64,000 nt of DNA from Rhodobacter ferrooxidans (GCF_000176015.1 NZ_ACYY01000003.1:151987-215986), one strand, 5' to 3'. Counted from the first letter of the stretch, positions 55,839 through 64,000 are shown. A program made the numbers and translations. The notes: generated by a model not told the origin, from the sequence alone.

Positions 55839-57452
55839 TCAGCTTTCGCTGCTGTCAGCCGGTTCTTCGGCTTCCGGCGCGTCATGCGACTCGTCTTGCG
55901 GCGCGTCCGCGATTTTGAAGCTGCGCAGGATGAAATCGGGCACATGGTCGCCCATGCCCAGCACCCGCTCGCCGCGGTCTTCCCGGCGATAGTCGCGGCG
56001 CGGTTCGTCCCGACGCGGTTCATCGCGACGCGGCTCATCCCGGCGCGGTTCGCTGCGGCGCGGTTCCGAGCGACGCTCTTCACGCGGGGCTTGCGGGGCG
56101 CGTTCTTCGCGGACGGGTTGCGGCGCGGCTTCGGCTTCGACCACCGGGGCTGCTGCCTCGCTTGCCGCGGGGCGGCGCTCGTCGCGTTCACGGGCCGGAC
56201 CACGATCACGGCTGGAGGACGAGCGGCTGCGGCTGGACGAAGATTTGCCATCGCGCCCCCCCTCACGCGGGGCGGGGGCCTCGCCGGCATCGGCCAGCAC
56301 GAAGCCTTCGGGCAGGCTGCCGCGCGGGATCGGCTGTTTCACCAGATGTTCGATGGCGGCCAGATACTTGTCGTCATAGGGCGTGGCGATGGTGAAGGCC
56401 TTGCCCTTGCGCCCGGCGCGACCGGTGCGGCCGATGCGGTGGACGTAATCTTCCGGGTGGCTGGGCACGTCGAAGTTGAACACATGGCTGACGGCCGGAA
56501 TGTCCAGACCGCGCGCCGCCACATCCGAGGCGACCAAGAGATGCACCGTGCCATCGCGGAAGCCGTCCAGCGTGCGGGTGCGCACCGACTGGTCCAGGTC
56601 GCCATGGATCGGCGAGGCGTTGAACCCGTGCTGTTTCAAGGACTTCGACACCACATCCACATCCATCTTGCGGTTGCAGAAGATGATGGCGTTGGTGCAG
56701 GCCTCGCCCTCGGCCCGGATCAGCGCCCGCAACACGGCGCGCTTGTCGGCAAAGCTGCGGTCCTTGCGGGTCGGCGTGATCTGGATCAGCGCCTGTTCGA
56801 TGGTTTCGGAGGACGTGGCCTGCCGGGCCACCTCGATCTTCACGGCGTTCGACAGGAAAGTGTTGGTGATCCGCTCGATTTCCGGTGCCATGGTGGCGGA
56901 ATAGAAGAAGGTCTGGCGGGTGAACGGCGTCAGGCTGAAGATGCGTTCGATATCGGGGATGAAGCCCATGTCGAGCATGCGGTCGGCCTCGTCCACCACC
57001 ATGATCTGCACGCCGGTCAGCAGAAGCTTGCCGCGTTCGTGATGGTCCAGCAGGCGGCCGGGGGTGGCGATCAGCACGTCAACACCGCGGTCGATCAGCT
57101 TGTCCTGCTCGCCAAACGACACGCCACCGATCAGCAAGGCCTTGGTCAGCTTGGAGTATTTGGCATAGGTCTCGAAATTTTCGGCCACCTGTGCCGCCAG
57201 CTCGCGGGTCGGGCACAGCACAAGGCTGCGCGGCATCCGGGCCTTGGCACGGCCTTGCCCCAGCAGGGTGATCATCGGCAGCACGAAGCTTGCGGTCTTG
57301 CCGGTGCCGGTCTGGGCGATGCCCAACACGTCACGCCCGGCCAGCGCATGCGGAATGGCCTGTGCCTGGATCGGGGTGGGGGTTTCGTAGCCGGCTTCCA
57401 GCACGGCTTGCAGCACGCGCGGGTCCAGCGCGAGGTCGGAGAATTTGGTCAT
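55839..57452 (-). CDS. DEAD-box RNA helicase
   Basis: A 537-residue ATP-dependent RNA helicase of the RhlE/DeaD type. The Q motif, AQTGTGKTASFVLPM (motif I), PTRELAAQ, ATPGRLLDH, VVDEADRMLDMGF (DEAD), FYSATM and the C-domain ASDVAARGLDIPAV and HRIGRTGRAGRKG are all present. The last 150 residues are a disordered basic tail: a Ser/Arg stretch and tandem EPRRD/EPRRS units (five copies, encoded at about 55994-56073), then an acidic end EEPADSSES. Start: ATG complementary to 57450-57452 with GACGCCC only, so the ribosome site is weak. It lies tail-to-tail with RNase J, a plausible RNA-degradation partner. Confidence 0.93.
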   Translation of the reverse strand: MTKFSDLALDPRVLQAVLEAGYETPTPIQAQAIPHALAGRDVLGIAQTGTGKTASFVLPMITLLGQGRAKARMPRSLVLCPTRELAAQVAENFETYAKYSKLTKALLIGGVSFGEQDKLIDRGVDVLIATPGRLLDHHERGKLLLTGVQIMVVDEADRMLDMGFIPDIERIFSLTPFTRQTFFYSATMAPEIERITNTFLSNAVKIEVARQATSSETIEQALIQITPTRKDRSFADKRAVLRALIRAEGEACTNAIIFCNRKMDVDVVSKSLKQHGFNASPIHGDLDQSVRTRTLDGFRDGTVHLLVASDVAARGLDIPAVSHVFNFDVPSHPEDYVHRIGRTGRAGRKGKAFTIATPYDDKYLAAIEHLVKQPIPRGSLPEGFVLADAGEAPAPREGGRDGKSSSSRSRSSSSRDRGPARERDERRPAASEAAAPVVEAEAAPQPVREERAPQAPREERRSEPRRSEPRRDEPRRDEPRRDEPRRDYRREDRGERVLGMGDHVPDFILRSFKIADAPQDESHDAPEAEEPADSSES

Positions 57453-57612
57453 GGGCGTCCTGTGGATGCGGTATCGGACCGCAGAAGGGTAAGGGACGCT
57501 GATTATCCGGGCGTCCCGGCGTCATATCCCCAAAGGGATGCCAAGGGGATTAGAGGAAATTCCCTGAAAGGTCAAGGATGCGGCGATGCGGCGCAGCCGG
57601 GATTGCACGGAA

Positions 57613-58335
57613 TTACCCGCCGTAATTGACCACCTGCTTGTAGTCGAACATCGCCTCCAGCGTCGGCTTGACCACGCGGAAAAACGGCGACAGGTCGAAA
57701 TCGCGCGGCGTGTAAAGCGAGTAGTGGCGGATGTGTTCGATCTCTTCGGCGGCATGGCTGTCGCCGTTGGCGGCAGGCCGCGGCAGGATCGGGTAGCGCA
57801 CGCTTTGGAACGCCTCGGCAATCAGGCTGGAGCAGATGGCGCGGGTCGGGTCGCCTGACCCCAGCGCCAGCATCCGGCGGCGGAACCGCTGCGGCACCGG
57901 CGGGGTGGGCAACAGGTAACGTGCCAGATCTATGACGTTTTTCAGATCATAGTGCTTGCCGATGGAGCCGCGCATGAAGCCGATCACCTTGGCCATATCC
58001 TCGGGCGACAGGCCGACGGGGCGGCAGATCCGGGTGTTCAGATGCTGATAGGCCGAGACCGGCACCGCCCGCACCCCGGCTTGCAGATCGGCCTCGATCA
58101 GTTCCTGATCCGCCGGGCCGCCGGTAAAGAACGCCGCATGCGACCAGGTGGAATGGGTCAGATACTTGATCGCCGCCGAGATGCGCTTGTCGCCTTCAAC
58201 CAGCAGCACGTCGCCGGGTTTCAGATTGGCCCGCAGCGCCTTTGGTGCGGTGACGGCAAACGGCACATAGCCCGGCGTCTGCTTTTCCAGAAAGCGCGCC
58301 AGCCCCGCCCCCAGCGCCGCATTGAACCGGTTCAT
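57613..58335 (-). CDS. YiiX/permuted papain-fold (NlpC/P60-type) hydrolase
   Basis: A 240-residue protein. LKPGDVLLVEGDKRISAAIKYLTHSTWSHAAFF places the catalytic histidine (H66) early, a conserved glutamate follows in LIEADLQAGV (E81), and the cysteine comes late in DPTRAICSSLIAEAFQ (C168). This His-before-Cys order is that of the permuted papain-like YiiX/YebB group. Such enzymes cleave amide or thioester bonds, perhaps of peptides or lipids. No signal peptide is visible. Start ATG complementary to 58333-58335 with GGGAGCGGGCAG; a longer frame from 58392 is weaker. It follows prfC by 69 bp in the same direction. The substrate is unknown. Confidence 0.82.
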   Translation of the reverse strand: MNRFNAALGAGLARFLEKQTPGYVPFAVTAPKALRANLKPGDVLLVEGDKRISAAIKYLTHSTWSHAAFFTGGPADQELIEADLQAGVRAVPVSAYQHLNTRICRPVGLSPEDMAKVIGFMRGSIGKHYDLKNVIDLARYLLPTPPVPQRFRRRMLALGSGDPTRAICSSLIAEAFQSVRYPILPRPAANGDSHAAEEIEHIRHYSLYTPRDFDLSPFFRVVKPTLEAMFDYKQVVNYGG

Positions 58336-58404
58336 CTGCCCGCTCCCGGTGGTGTCCTTGCCAAAGCATAGACCGGCCACCCGGATCGGCAATTCACCAC
58401 TGCG

Positions 58405-60003
58405 TCACACCATCATTTCCTTGGTGGCGGTCAGCTTGACCTCGGGGTAGTCGCGCCCCACCCGGTCGATATCCCATTGCAGGCGCGTCAGGAACACCAC
58501 GTCGCCGTCGCTGTCATGGGCGATATGGCCCTTGTTGACGTTGATGAATTTCTCGACCTCGGGTTTCGGCCCGGCCACCCAGCGGGCCGAGGTGAAATGG
58601 CTGCCCTCGAACCGGACGGGCAGTGAATATTCCTGCTCGATCCGGCTGGCCAGCACTTCGAATTGCAAGGCGCCCACGACGCCGACGATGTAGCCAGAGC
58701 CGATCATCGGCTTGAACACCTTGGCAGCACCTTCCTCGGCAAACTGCATCAGCGCCTTTTCCAGATGCTTGGCCTTCATCGGGTCCATCGCCCGCACCCC
58801 TTGCAGCAGTTCCGGCGCGAAACTGGGGATGCCGGTGAAATGCAGGCTTTCGCCTTCGGTCAGCGCATCACCGATGCGCAACTGGCCGTGGTTGGGGATG
58901 CCGATGATATCGCCAGCCCAGGCTTCCTCGGCCAGTTCGCGGTCGGCGGCCAGGAACATCACCGGGTTGGAAACCGCCATCGGTTTCCTGGTGCGCACAT
59001 GCAGCATCTTCATGCCGCGGGTGAAGTGCCCCGAGGCAAGGCGCACAAAGGCCACCCGGTCGCGGTGCTTGGCGTCCATGTTGGCCTGCACCTTGAACAC
59101 GAAACCGGTCACGGCGGTTTCCTCGGGGGCCACCTGCCGCTCGCGCGCCTTTTGCACCTGCGGCTCTGGGCCGTATTCGCCCATGCCGTCCATCAACTCC
59201 TTCACCCCGAACGAGTTGATGGCCGAGCCGAACCAGATCGGCGTCAGATGGCCTTCCAGAAACGACTGGCGGTTGAATTTCGGCAGCAATGCCTCGACCA
59301 TCTCCAGGTCTTCCAGCAGCTTGGCCAGCAGGTCCGCCGGGATGTGTTCGGCCAGCTTCGGGTCGGAAAGCCCATTGATCGCAATGGTTTCCGCCACGCG
59401 GTTGCGGTCGGCGCGGTCCATCAGCTCCAGCCGGTCATGCAGGATGTCATAGCAGCCGATGAACTCGCGGCCCATGCCGATCGGCCAGCTTGCCGGGGCC
59501 ACGTCGATCGCCAGATTGCTTTGAATCTCGTCGATGATGGTAAAGGTGTCGCGGCTTTCGCGGTCCATCTTGTTGCAGAAAGTCAGGATCGGCAGATCGC
59601 GCAACCGGCAAACCTCAAAGAGCTTGCGGGTCTGGCTTTCCACGCCCTTGGCGCCGTCGATCACCATGATGGCGGCATCGACGGCGGTCAGGGTGCGATA
59701 GGTATCCTCGGAAAAATCGCTGTGGCCGGGGGTATCGACCAGATTGAAGCGATACTGCCGGAAGTCGAACGACATGGCGGAAGCGGAGACCGAGATGCCC
59801 CGGTCCGCCTCGATCTTCATGAAATCCGACCGCGTGCGCCGCGCTTCGCCCTTGGCCCGCACCTGACCCGCCATCTGGATCGCGCCACCGAACAGCAGGA
59901 ACTTTTCGGTCAGCGTGGTTTTGCCGGCGTCGGGGTGCGAGATGATCGCGAAGGTCCGGCGGCGGGCGATTTCGGGCGAAAGGGGGGGGCGATTGTCCAG
60001 CAT
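58405..60003 (-). CDS. prfC: peptide chain release factor 3
   Basis: A 532-residue translational GTPase, the normal RF3 length. IISHPDAGKTTLTEKFLLFGGAIQ is G1, EADRGISVSASAMSF the switch I region, DTPGHSDFSEDTYRTL G3, and FCNKMDRESRD G4. The domain with MIGSGYIVGVVGALQFEVLASRIEQEY is RF3-specific, distinguishing it from EF-G. It recycles RF1/RF2 after peptide release. Start: ATG complementary to 60001-60003. Confidence 0.97.
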   Translation of the reverse strand: MLDNRPPLSPEIARRRTFAIISHPDAGKTTLTEKFLLFGGAIQMAGQVRAKGEARRTRSDFMKIEADRGISVSASAMSFDFRQYRFNLVDTPGHSDFSEDTYRTLTAVDAAIMVIDGAKGVESQTRKLFEVCRLRDLPILTFCNKMDRESRDTFTIIDEIQSNLAIDVAPASWPIGMGREFIGCYDILHDRLELMDRADRNRVAETIAINGLSDPKLAEHIPADLLAKLLEDLEMVEALLPKFNRQSFLEGHLTPIWFGSAINSFGVKELMDGMGEYGPEPQVQKARERQVAPEETAVTGFVFKVQANMDAKHRDRVAFVRLASGHFTRGMKMLHVRTRKPMAVSNPVMFLAADRELAEEAWAGDIIGIPNHGQLRIGDALTEGESLHFTGIPSFAPELLQGVRAMDPMKAKHLEKALMQFAEEGAAKVFKPMIGSGYIVGVVGALQFEVLASRIEQEYSLPVRFEGSHFTSARWVAGPKPEVEKFINVNKGHIAHDSDGDVVFLTRLQWDIDRVGRDYPEVKLTATKEMMV

Positions 60004-60042
60004 GCGGCGCGTTTATCGCAAGCGGGCGGCTTCGTAAACCAC

Positions 60043-61026
60043 TCAGGCTTTCGGGCGCCTTGTGGCGGCAATATGCGCCAGCGCCTGCCCCCCGGCCTCG
60101 GTGCCGAAATGCTGCGGCTGCGCCAGACCCGGAAACCGCGCCTGCACTTCGGCGGCAAGCTCGGCGGGCAGGCGGGCAAGCGTGGCCTCGTTCACCATCA
60201 GACTTTCGGCGGGGATCCCCTCGGCATAGATGATCTCGTGGCGGTCGAACACCAGACTGAAGTAATCGACAAAGCCGCCGTCGCGGATGTAGATCGTCTC
60301 GCCATTCACCAGATGCCGGGCCTGCACCAGCAGTTCGGCGGTGGGCAGGCCGGGGCTGCGGTCGCGCTGGTAGAGGAACATCCGGTGATGCTGGCTGACG
60401 ATCAGATCACCTTCGTTGCCCAACACCCCCTTGCCGATCACCACCGGCGCAAAGGCCCCGACGCCGCGCAGCGTTGCCCGCCCCAGCCAGCGCAACGGCT
60501 GGCCGCCATGGTCACGGGTCAGCACCCGGTCGCCGGGCTGCAACGCCTCGATGGCGACCTGCGCGCCACCGGCCAGCGTGATGCGGGTGCCGCGCACGAA
60601 CGCGAGGCACAGCAGGTCAGCCAGCGGCGCTTCGGCCGGGCTGTCATCGACCTTGACCAGCGCATAACCGATGCCTGCGCCCATCGGTGACAGCGGCAGC
60701 GCATAAAGCCCGCCCGGCAGCCGCAACAGCATCAGCTCGACCGCGTTGCCATCCTCGCCCATCAGGGTGTAGCGCGCCACAAGCTGCACCGGATCGCCCT
60801 GCGCGCCGATCTCGGACCCGGGCGCCACGGTCTGCGCCCCGGCGCTGCGCGCCACCATCAGCCGCAGCGGCTGCGCCCCTTCGGCCAGTTCATAGGTATC
60901 GCCGGGGCAGACCTGATCCGGCACGCCCAGACCATCGTCCAGATTGACGCCGCTGGTGACATAGATGTCATCGCCGCGAAACAGCATGACGGCCTGACCG
61001 GGCGGGGGAGGGGTTTGGGGCTTCAC
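60043..61026 (-). CDS. Hint-domain protein without the catalytic cysteine
   Basis: A 327-residue protein. The first 120 residues are beta-rich without a named family. From residue 142 comes a Hint/Hedgehog-intein domain of the Hint_2 type common in Rhodobacterales: AFVRGTRITLAGGAQVAIEALQPGDRVLTRDHGGQPLRWLGR, later GDLIVSQHHRMFLYQ and LVNGETIYIRDGGFVDYFSLVFDRHEIIYAEG. The usual leading Cys-Phe is here Ala-Phe (A142), so thioester-based cleavage is improbable; one Cys lies two residues earlier. The start is a GTG complementary to 61024-61026; ATG at 60987 is an alternative. Perhaps associated with extracellular repeat proteins elsewhere in the genome. Confidence 0.8.
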   Translation of the reverse strand: MKPQTPPPPGQAVMLFRGDDIYVTSGVNLDDGLGVPDQVCPGDTYELAEGAQPLRLMVARSAGAQTVAPGSEIGAQGDPVQLVARYTLMGEDGNAVELMLLRLPGGLYALPLSPMGAGIGYALVKVDDSPAEAPLADLLCLAFVRGTRITLAGGAQVAIEALQPGDRVLTRDHGGQPLRWLGRATLRGVGAFAPVVIGKGVLGNEGDLIVSQHHRMFLYQRDRSPGLPTAELLVQARHLVNGETIYIRDGGFVDYFSLVFDRHEIIYAEGIPAESLMVNEATLARLPAELAAEVQARFPGLAQPQHFGTEAGGQALAHIAATRRPKA

Positions 61027-61188
61027 GGCAGGTCACCAAAGTTTCTGCGGCGCAAAGAACCTTTGCACCCGGTCTTCCCCACCTGCACTTGCTTTAGCAA
61101 CTCTGGACTTGCGGCGTCAACCGTTGCTTGGCTTTCGTTTGCCCAAGCGCACTGTTAGCCTGCGGGCGAACAGCAGGGGGCAAGTGGC

Positions 61189-61968
61189 ATGGATCTGGGA
61201 ATTCGCGGCAAACGGGCGCTGGTCTGTGCCGCCAGCAAGGGGCTTGGGCTTGGCTGTGCGCAGGCGCTGGCCGAGGCCGGGGTGGATCTGGTGCTGAACG
61301 CCCGCAGCGCGGGCCCGCTGCAAGCCGCCGCCGCCGATCTGCGCGCCCGCTTCGGGGTGCAGGTCACCCCGGTGGCCGCCGACATCACCAGCGAAGCAGG
61401 CCGCGCCGAGGTGCTGGCCGCCGCGGGCGCGGTGGATATTCTGGTCACCAATGCCGGAGGCCCGCCGCCCGGCCTGTGGTCGGACTGGCGCCGCGAGGAT
61501 TTCATCCGGGCGCTGGATGCCAACATGCTGACGCCGATCGCGCTGATGACGGCGCTGCTGCCCGGGATGATCGCCCAAGGCTGGGGCCGGGTGGTCAACA
61601 TCACCTCGCAATCGGTCAAGGCGCCGATCGCGCAACTGGGCCTTTCCAACGCCGCCCGCACCGGCCTGACCGGCTATGTCGCGGGCACCGCCCGGCAGGT
61701 GGCGCCGTCGGGTGTGACCATCAACAACCTGCTGCCCGGCATCCACGCCACCGACCGCGCCGTGGCGCTGGATACCGGCGTGGCGCAGGCGCAGGGCATC
61801 AGCCTGACCGAGGCCCGGAAACAACGCGAGGCCACCATCCCCGCCCGCCGCTACGGCACGCCCGCCGAATTCGGCGCCGCCTGCGCCTATCTGTGCAGCC
61901 AGCACGCCGGTTTCATCGTCGGCCAGAACATCCTGCTGGACGGTGGCGCCACCAACGCCACCTTCTGA
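61189..61968 (+). CDS. SDR family protein with unusual active site
   Basis: A 259-residue short-chain dehydrogenase fold. The nucleotide loop ASKGLGLGCAQALAEAG, the NAG motif LVTNAGGPPPG and the C-terminal GTPAEFGAACAYLCSQHAGFIVGQNILLDGGATN are canonical. The active-site helix, however, reads SQSVKAPIAQLGLSNAARTG: aligned to YxxxK, the tyrosine is a serine (S153) and the lysine an arginine (R157), while the earlier catalytic serine is conserved (S140). This is a variant subfamily often annotated as 3-oxoacyl-ACP reductase-like; true reductase chemistry should be checked. Start: ATG at 61189 behind CAGGGGGCAAGTGGC. Confidence 0.87.
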   Translation: MDLGIRGKRALVCAASKGLGLGCAQALAEAGVDLVLNARSAGPLQAAAADLRARFGVQVTPVAADITSEAGRAEVLAAAGAVDILVTNAGGPPPGLWSDWRREDFIRALDANMLTPIALMTALLPGMIAQGWGRVVNITSQSVKAPIAQLGLSNAARTGLTGYVAGTARQVAPSGVTINNLLPGIHATDRAVALDTGVAQAQGISLTEARKQREATIPARRYGTPAEFGAACAYLCSQHAGFIVGQNILLDGGATNATF

Positions 61969-61994
61969 ACCCTGCCGGTCGGCAATCGGGCCTG

Positions 61995-63050
61995 TCAGCC
62001 CGGCTGGTGGTCGCGGTGCAGCGCCCAGTCGGCGTCGGTAAAACGCGCGGTGGCAAAGTTGCCCTGGTGCCAGTAGGGGTAGATCAGCGGCGGCAGGCTG
62101 ACGCTGTTCAGGCGGGCAAGCTCCTCGGCCGTCAGGTGCAGATCGAGTGCTGCGAAGTTGTCCTTGAACTGCGCCTCGGTGCGGCCACCGACCACCAGCG
62201 TGCTGATGGCGGGGCGGGTCAAGAGCCAGGCCAGCGCGATCTGGGCGGCCGAGACGCCGCGGGCGTCACCGATTTCCACCAGTGTATCGACGACGGTCCA
62301 CAGCCGTTCCTGGTCGCGGATCGGCGGTTCGGTCCAGCCGTTGGCCTGGCGCGAGCCTGCGGGGGCGGGCTTGCCGCGGCGGTGTTTGCCGGTCAGCAGG
62401 CCCGCGGCAAGCGGGCTCCAGACCTGCACGCCAAGGCCCTGGTCGACCGAGATCGGCAGCAGTTCGTATTCGGCCTCGCGCGCCTCCAGCGTGTAGTGGA
62501 TCTGCTGGGTTACGAAGCGCGGCAATTGCAGCCGGTCAGCGGCGGCGAGGGATTTCATCACATGCCAGCCCGAGTAGTTCGAGCAGCCGGTGTAGCGCAC
62601 CTTGCCCTGCTGCACCAGGGTATCCAGCGCCGACAGGGTTTCCTCGACCGGCGTGGTGCCATCCCATTCGTGCATGTAGTAGATGTCGATATGGTCGGTG
62701 CGCAGGCGTTTCAGGCTGCGTTCACATTCGCGGATCAGATGGAAACGCGAGGTGCCCTCGTCATTCGGGCCGGTGCCGATCCGCATCCGGGCCTTGGTGG
62801 TGATCAGCACATCGTCGCGCTTGCCATCCAGCACTTCGCCAAGGATTTCTTCCGACAATCCGGCGGAATACATGTTGGCGGTATCGAACAGGTTCACCCC
62901 GTGGTCGATGCACAGATCAACCAGTTTGCGGGCTTCGGGCACGCCCTGTTTGCCGACCATGCCGAACGGGCCGCTGCCGCCAAAGGTGAAGGTGCCCATG
63001 GTGATCGCGGAAACTTTCAGGCCGGAACGGCCGAGGGTTCTGTAGTGCAT
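61995..63050 (-). CDS. aldo/keto reductase
   Basis: A 351-residue NADPH-dependent oxidoreductase with TIM-barrel fold. GRSGLKVSAITMGTFTFGG is the start, NLFDTANMYSAGLSEEILGEVL carries the catalytic Asp and Tyr, TTKARM the Lys, and YYMHEWDG the His of the tetrad. AISTLVVGGRTEAQFKDN is the cofactor-phosphate region. Members of this length reduce sugar or aldehyde substrates; which one is unknown. Start: ATG complementary to 63048-63050 with GGAGACGACG. The Asp/Glu-racemase-like gene lies 11 bp upstream in the same direction, so the two form an operon. Confidence 0.92.
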   Translation of the reverse strand: MHYRTLGRSGLKVSAITMGTFTFGGSGPFGMVGKQGVPEARKLVDLCIDHGVNLFDTANMYSAGLSEEILGEVLDGKRDDVLITTKARMRIGTGPNDEGTSRFHLIRECERSLKRLRTDHIDIYYMHEWDGTTPVEETLSALDTLVQQGKVRYTGCSNYSGWHVMKSLAAADRLQLPRFVTQQIHYTLEAREAEYELLPISVDQGLGVQVWSPLAAGLLTGKHRRGKPAPAGSRQANGWTEPPIRDQERLWTVVDTLVEIGDARGVSAAQIALAWLLTRPAISTLVVGGRTEAQFKDNFAALDLHLTAEELARLNSVSLPPLIYPYWHQGNFATARFTDADWALHRDHQPG

Positions 63051-63061
63051 CGTCGTCTCCT

Positions 63062-63742
63062 TCAAAGCGGGGGAATGTCGTCCAGGGTGGCGGCCAGGTG
63101 TTGCATGCCAAGCTCGGGGCTGGTCAGCACCGGCAGGGCGCCAAGCTCGGCCTGCACCGCCGGAAGGGCGCGGGCCATCGAGGCTTGTGCCAGCACGATC
63201 ACATCGACCAGCGGGGCAAGGTTGCGCAAGGCCCGGCCCACCATCGCGTCATGCGCGGCGGTGTCGCCCTGCGCCAGTTTCTGAAAGGCACCCTCGGCCA
63301 GTTTGGCGGTCAGGCTGATGTCGCGGTCAGCGGCGGCTGCCATGCGGCGGATCAGATCCGAGGTGGGTTGCAGCGTCGTGGCCACGGTGGCCAGCACGCC
63401 GATGCGGGCGCCAAGCCGCACGGCGGCCATCGCCATGCCCTCGTCGATCCGCGCCAGCGGCACCGGGCACAAGGGGCGGGCGGCATCCACTGCCGGGCCG
63501 AGGGTGGAGCAGGTCACCACCACCGCATCGGCCCCGGCATCGACCGCCGACCAGACCATGCCCGCCAGCCTGCGCATGGTCAGCGCCGACAGGCTGCCGT
63601 CGCGCAGGGTGGCGCGCAAAAGACTTTCATCCAGCATGTGAAACGCGGTCCAGCCGGGCAGGTGCTGTTTGGCCAGGGCCTCGAAGGTCGGGATCAGCCC
63701 GGCGACGGTATGGATCATCGCCAGCGATTTCGGCGCAGTCAT
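63062..63742 (-). CDS. aspartate/glutamate racemase superfamily protein
   Basis: A 226-residue protein. MIHTVAGLIPTFEAL opens it, and ADAVVVTCSTLGPAVDAA contains the first catalytic cysteine (C78). GARIGVLATVATTLQPTSDLIRR is the phosphate/carboxylate loop. In place of the second cysteine the sequence has VIVLAQASMARAL (A187-S188), so two-base racemisation is unlikely. It may be a decarboxylase-, isomerase- or hydantoin-racemase-like enzyme, or a one-cysteine variant. Start: ATG complementary to 63740-63742 with GGAACTGCCG. Operon partner of the aldo/keto reductase. Confidence 0.82.
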   Translation of the reverse strand: MTAPKSLAMIHTVAGLIPTFEALAKQHLPGWTAFHMLDESLLRATLRDGSLSALTMRRLAGMVWSAVDAGADAVVVTCSTLGPAVDAARPLCPVPLARIDEGMAMAAVRLGARIGVLATVATTLQPTSDLIRRMAAAADRDISLTAKLAEGAFQKLAQGDTAAHDAMVGRALRNLAPLVDVIVLAQASMARALPAVQAELGALPVLTSPELGMQHLAATLDDIPPL

Positions 63743-63906
63743 CGGCAGTTCCTTGCAGCGGGTTCACCGCATCGTCGGTTGCGGGGCGACGAATTGCTAG
63801 GCGATCCGCGACATCGGGGCTGCGAAAACGGGCAAAACGCCGAGGCAGGCGGTTGGCCTGCGGCGGTGGGCATGGCATAAGCGGGCATCAGGCAGCGGGG
63901 CAGGGC

Positions 63907-64000
63907 ATGGCGGGCAGCATCATCATCACCGGCGCGGGCAGCGGCATTGGCCGGGTGACGGCGCGGGCATTTCTGGCGGCGGGCTGGCAGGTCGGGCTGA
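63907..64000 (+). CDS. SDR family oxidoreductase, 5' fragment at window edge
   Basis: Only 31 codons are inside the window. MAGSIIITGAGSGIGRVTARAF is the unmistakable TGxxxGIG nucleotide-binding loop of classical short-chain dehydrogenases. The ATG at 63907 follows AGCGGGGCAGGGC. The rest of the gene, and hence its subclass, lies outside. Confidence 0.75.
   Translation, partial: MAGSIIITGAGSGIGRVTARAFLAAGWQVGL

Noticed and set aside
1..64000. CRISPR arrays, tRNA, rRNA or insertion sequences
   Set aside because: No regularly spaced direct repeats, cloverleaf-like sequences, rRNA segments or transposase frames were seen on reading; short tRNA-like structures could still be missed by eye.

Overview
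The window is a GC-rich chromosomal segment of an alphaproteobacterium, most likely a member of Rhodobacterales (Paracoccus/Rhodobacter relatives). The reasons are a nuoA-N cluster interrupted by small unrelated genes and followed by a biotin ligase, as described for Paracoccus denitrificans, together with RNase J, type III pantothenate kinase, proton-translocating transhydrogenase, kynureninase and DUF3422/DUF6636 proteins. I see no rRNA, tRNA, transposase, integrase or CRISPR array. The placement rests on gene content and remembered family sequences, not on a search.

Layout. 1-2.6 kb: the 5' part of an outer-membrane barrel gene, an M20 amidohydrolase and two small exported proteins. 2.6-7.9 kb: a leftward exopolysaccharide operon in the order UDP-glucuronate decarboxylase, UDP-glucose 4-epimerase, membrane GT2 synthase, exported GH26-like hydrolase. 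It is preceded by a sigma70-type promoter inside a long AT-rich gap and followed by a 12-bp perfect inverted repeat built from two adjacent DnaA-box-like 9-mers. 8.5-16 kb: kynureninase, a membrane methyltransferase, pntAB, an MFS transporter and a DUF3422 protein. 16.2-26 kb: a leftward peptide-type ABC importer (two ATPases, binding protein, two permeases), divergent from an ArgE-like deacylase, an FAD amino-acid oxidase-like protein and a second M20 amidohydrolase. This looks like an uptake and deacylation module for N-acylated amino acids or small peptides. 26-34 kb: HPP/CBS membrane protein, moaA, a lipoprotein, a glmU-glmS-flavin oxidase-alkD operon and a phosphoglycolate phosphatase.

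34.0-52.6 kb is the complete 14-subunit NADH:quinone oxidoreductase operon. Between the subunit genes lie eight other genes: a membrane-anchored helix-hairpin-helix protein, three small lipoproteins, one single-TM protein, two signal-peptide proteins and a carboxymuconolactone decarboxylase-like protein. Many are joined to their neighbours by 1-4 bp start/stop overlaps. Two (40478-40984 and 44465-45040) are visibly AT-richer than the rest. The run continues with biotin ligase, coaX and rnj (RNase J), and faces a DEAD-box helicase across a bidirectional terminator.

57.6-64 kb: a YiiX-like papain-fold hydrolase, prfC, a Hint-domain protein lacking the usual cysteine, an SDR with a non-canonical active site, an aldo/keto reductase, an Asp/Glu-racemase-like protein and the first codons of another SDR.

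The points most worth a second look are the envelope-protein cargo of the nuo operon, the DnaA-box palindrome, a two-copy hairpin-plus-tail intergenic element (16062-16126 and 28608-28659), and the polysaccharide operon with its own hydrolase.
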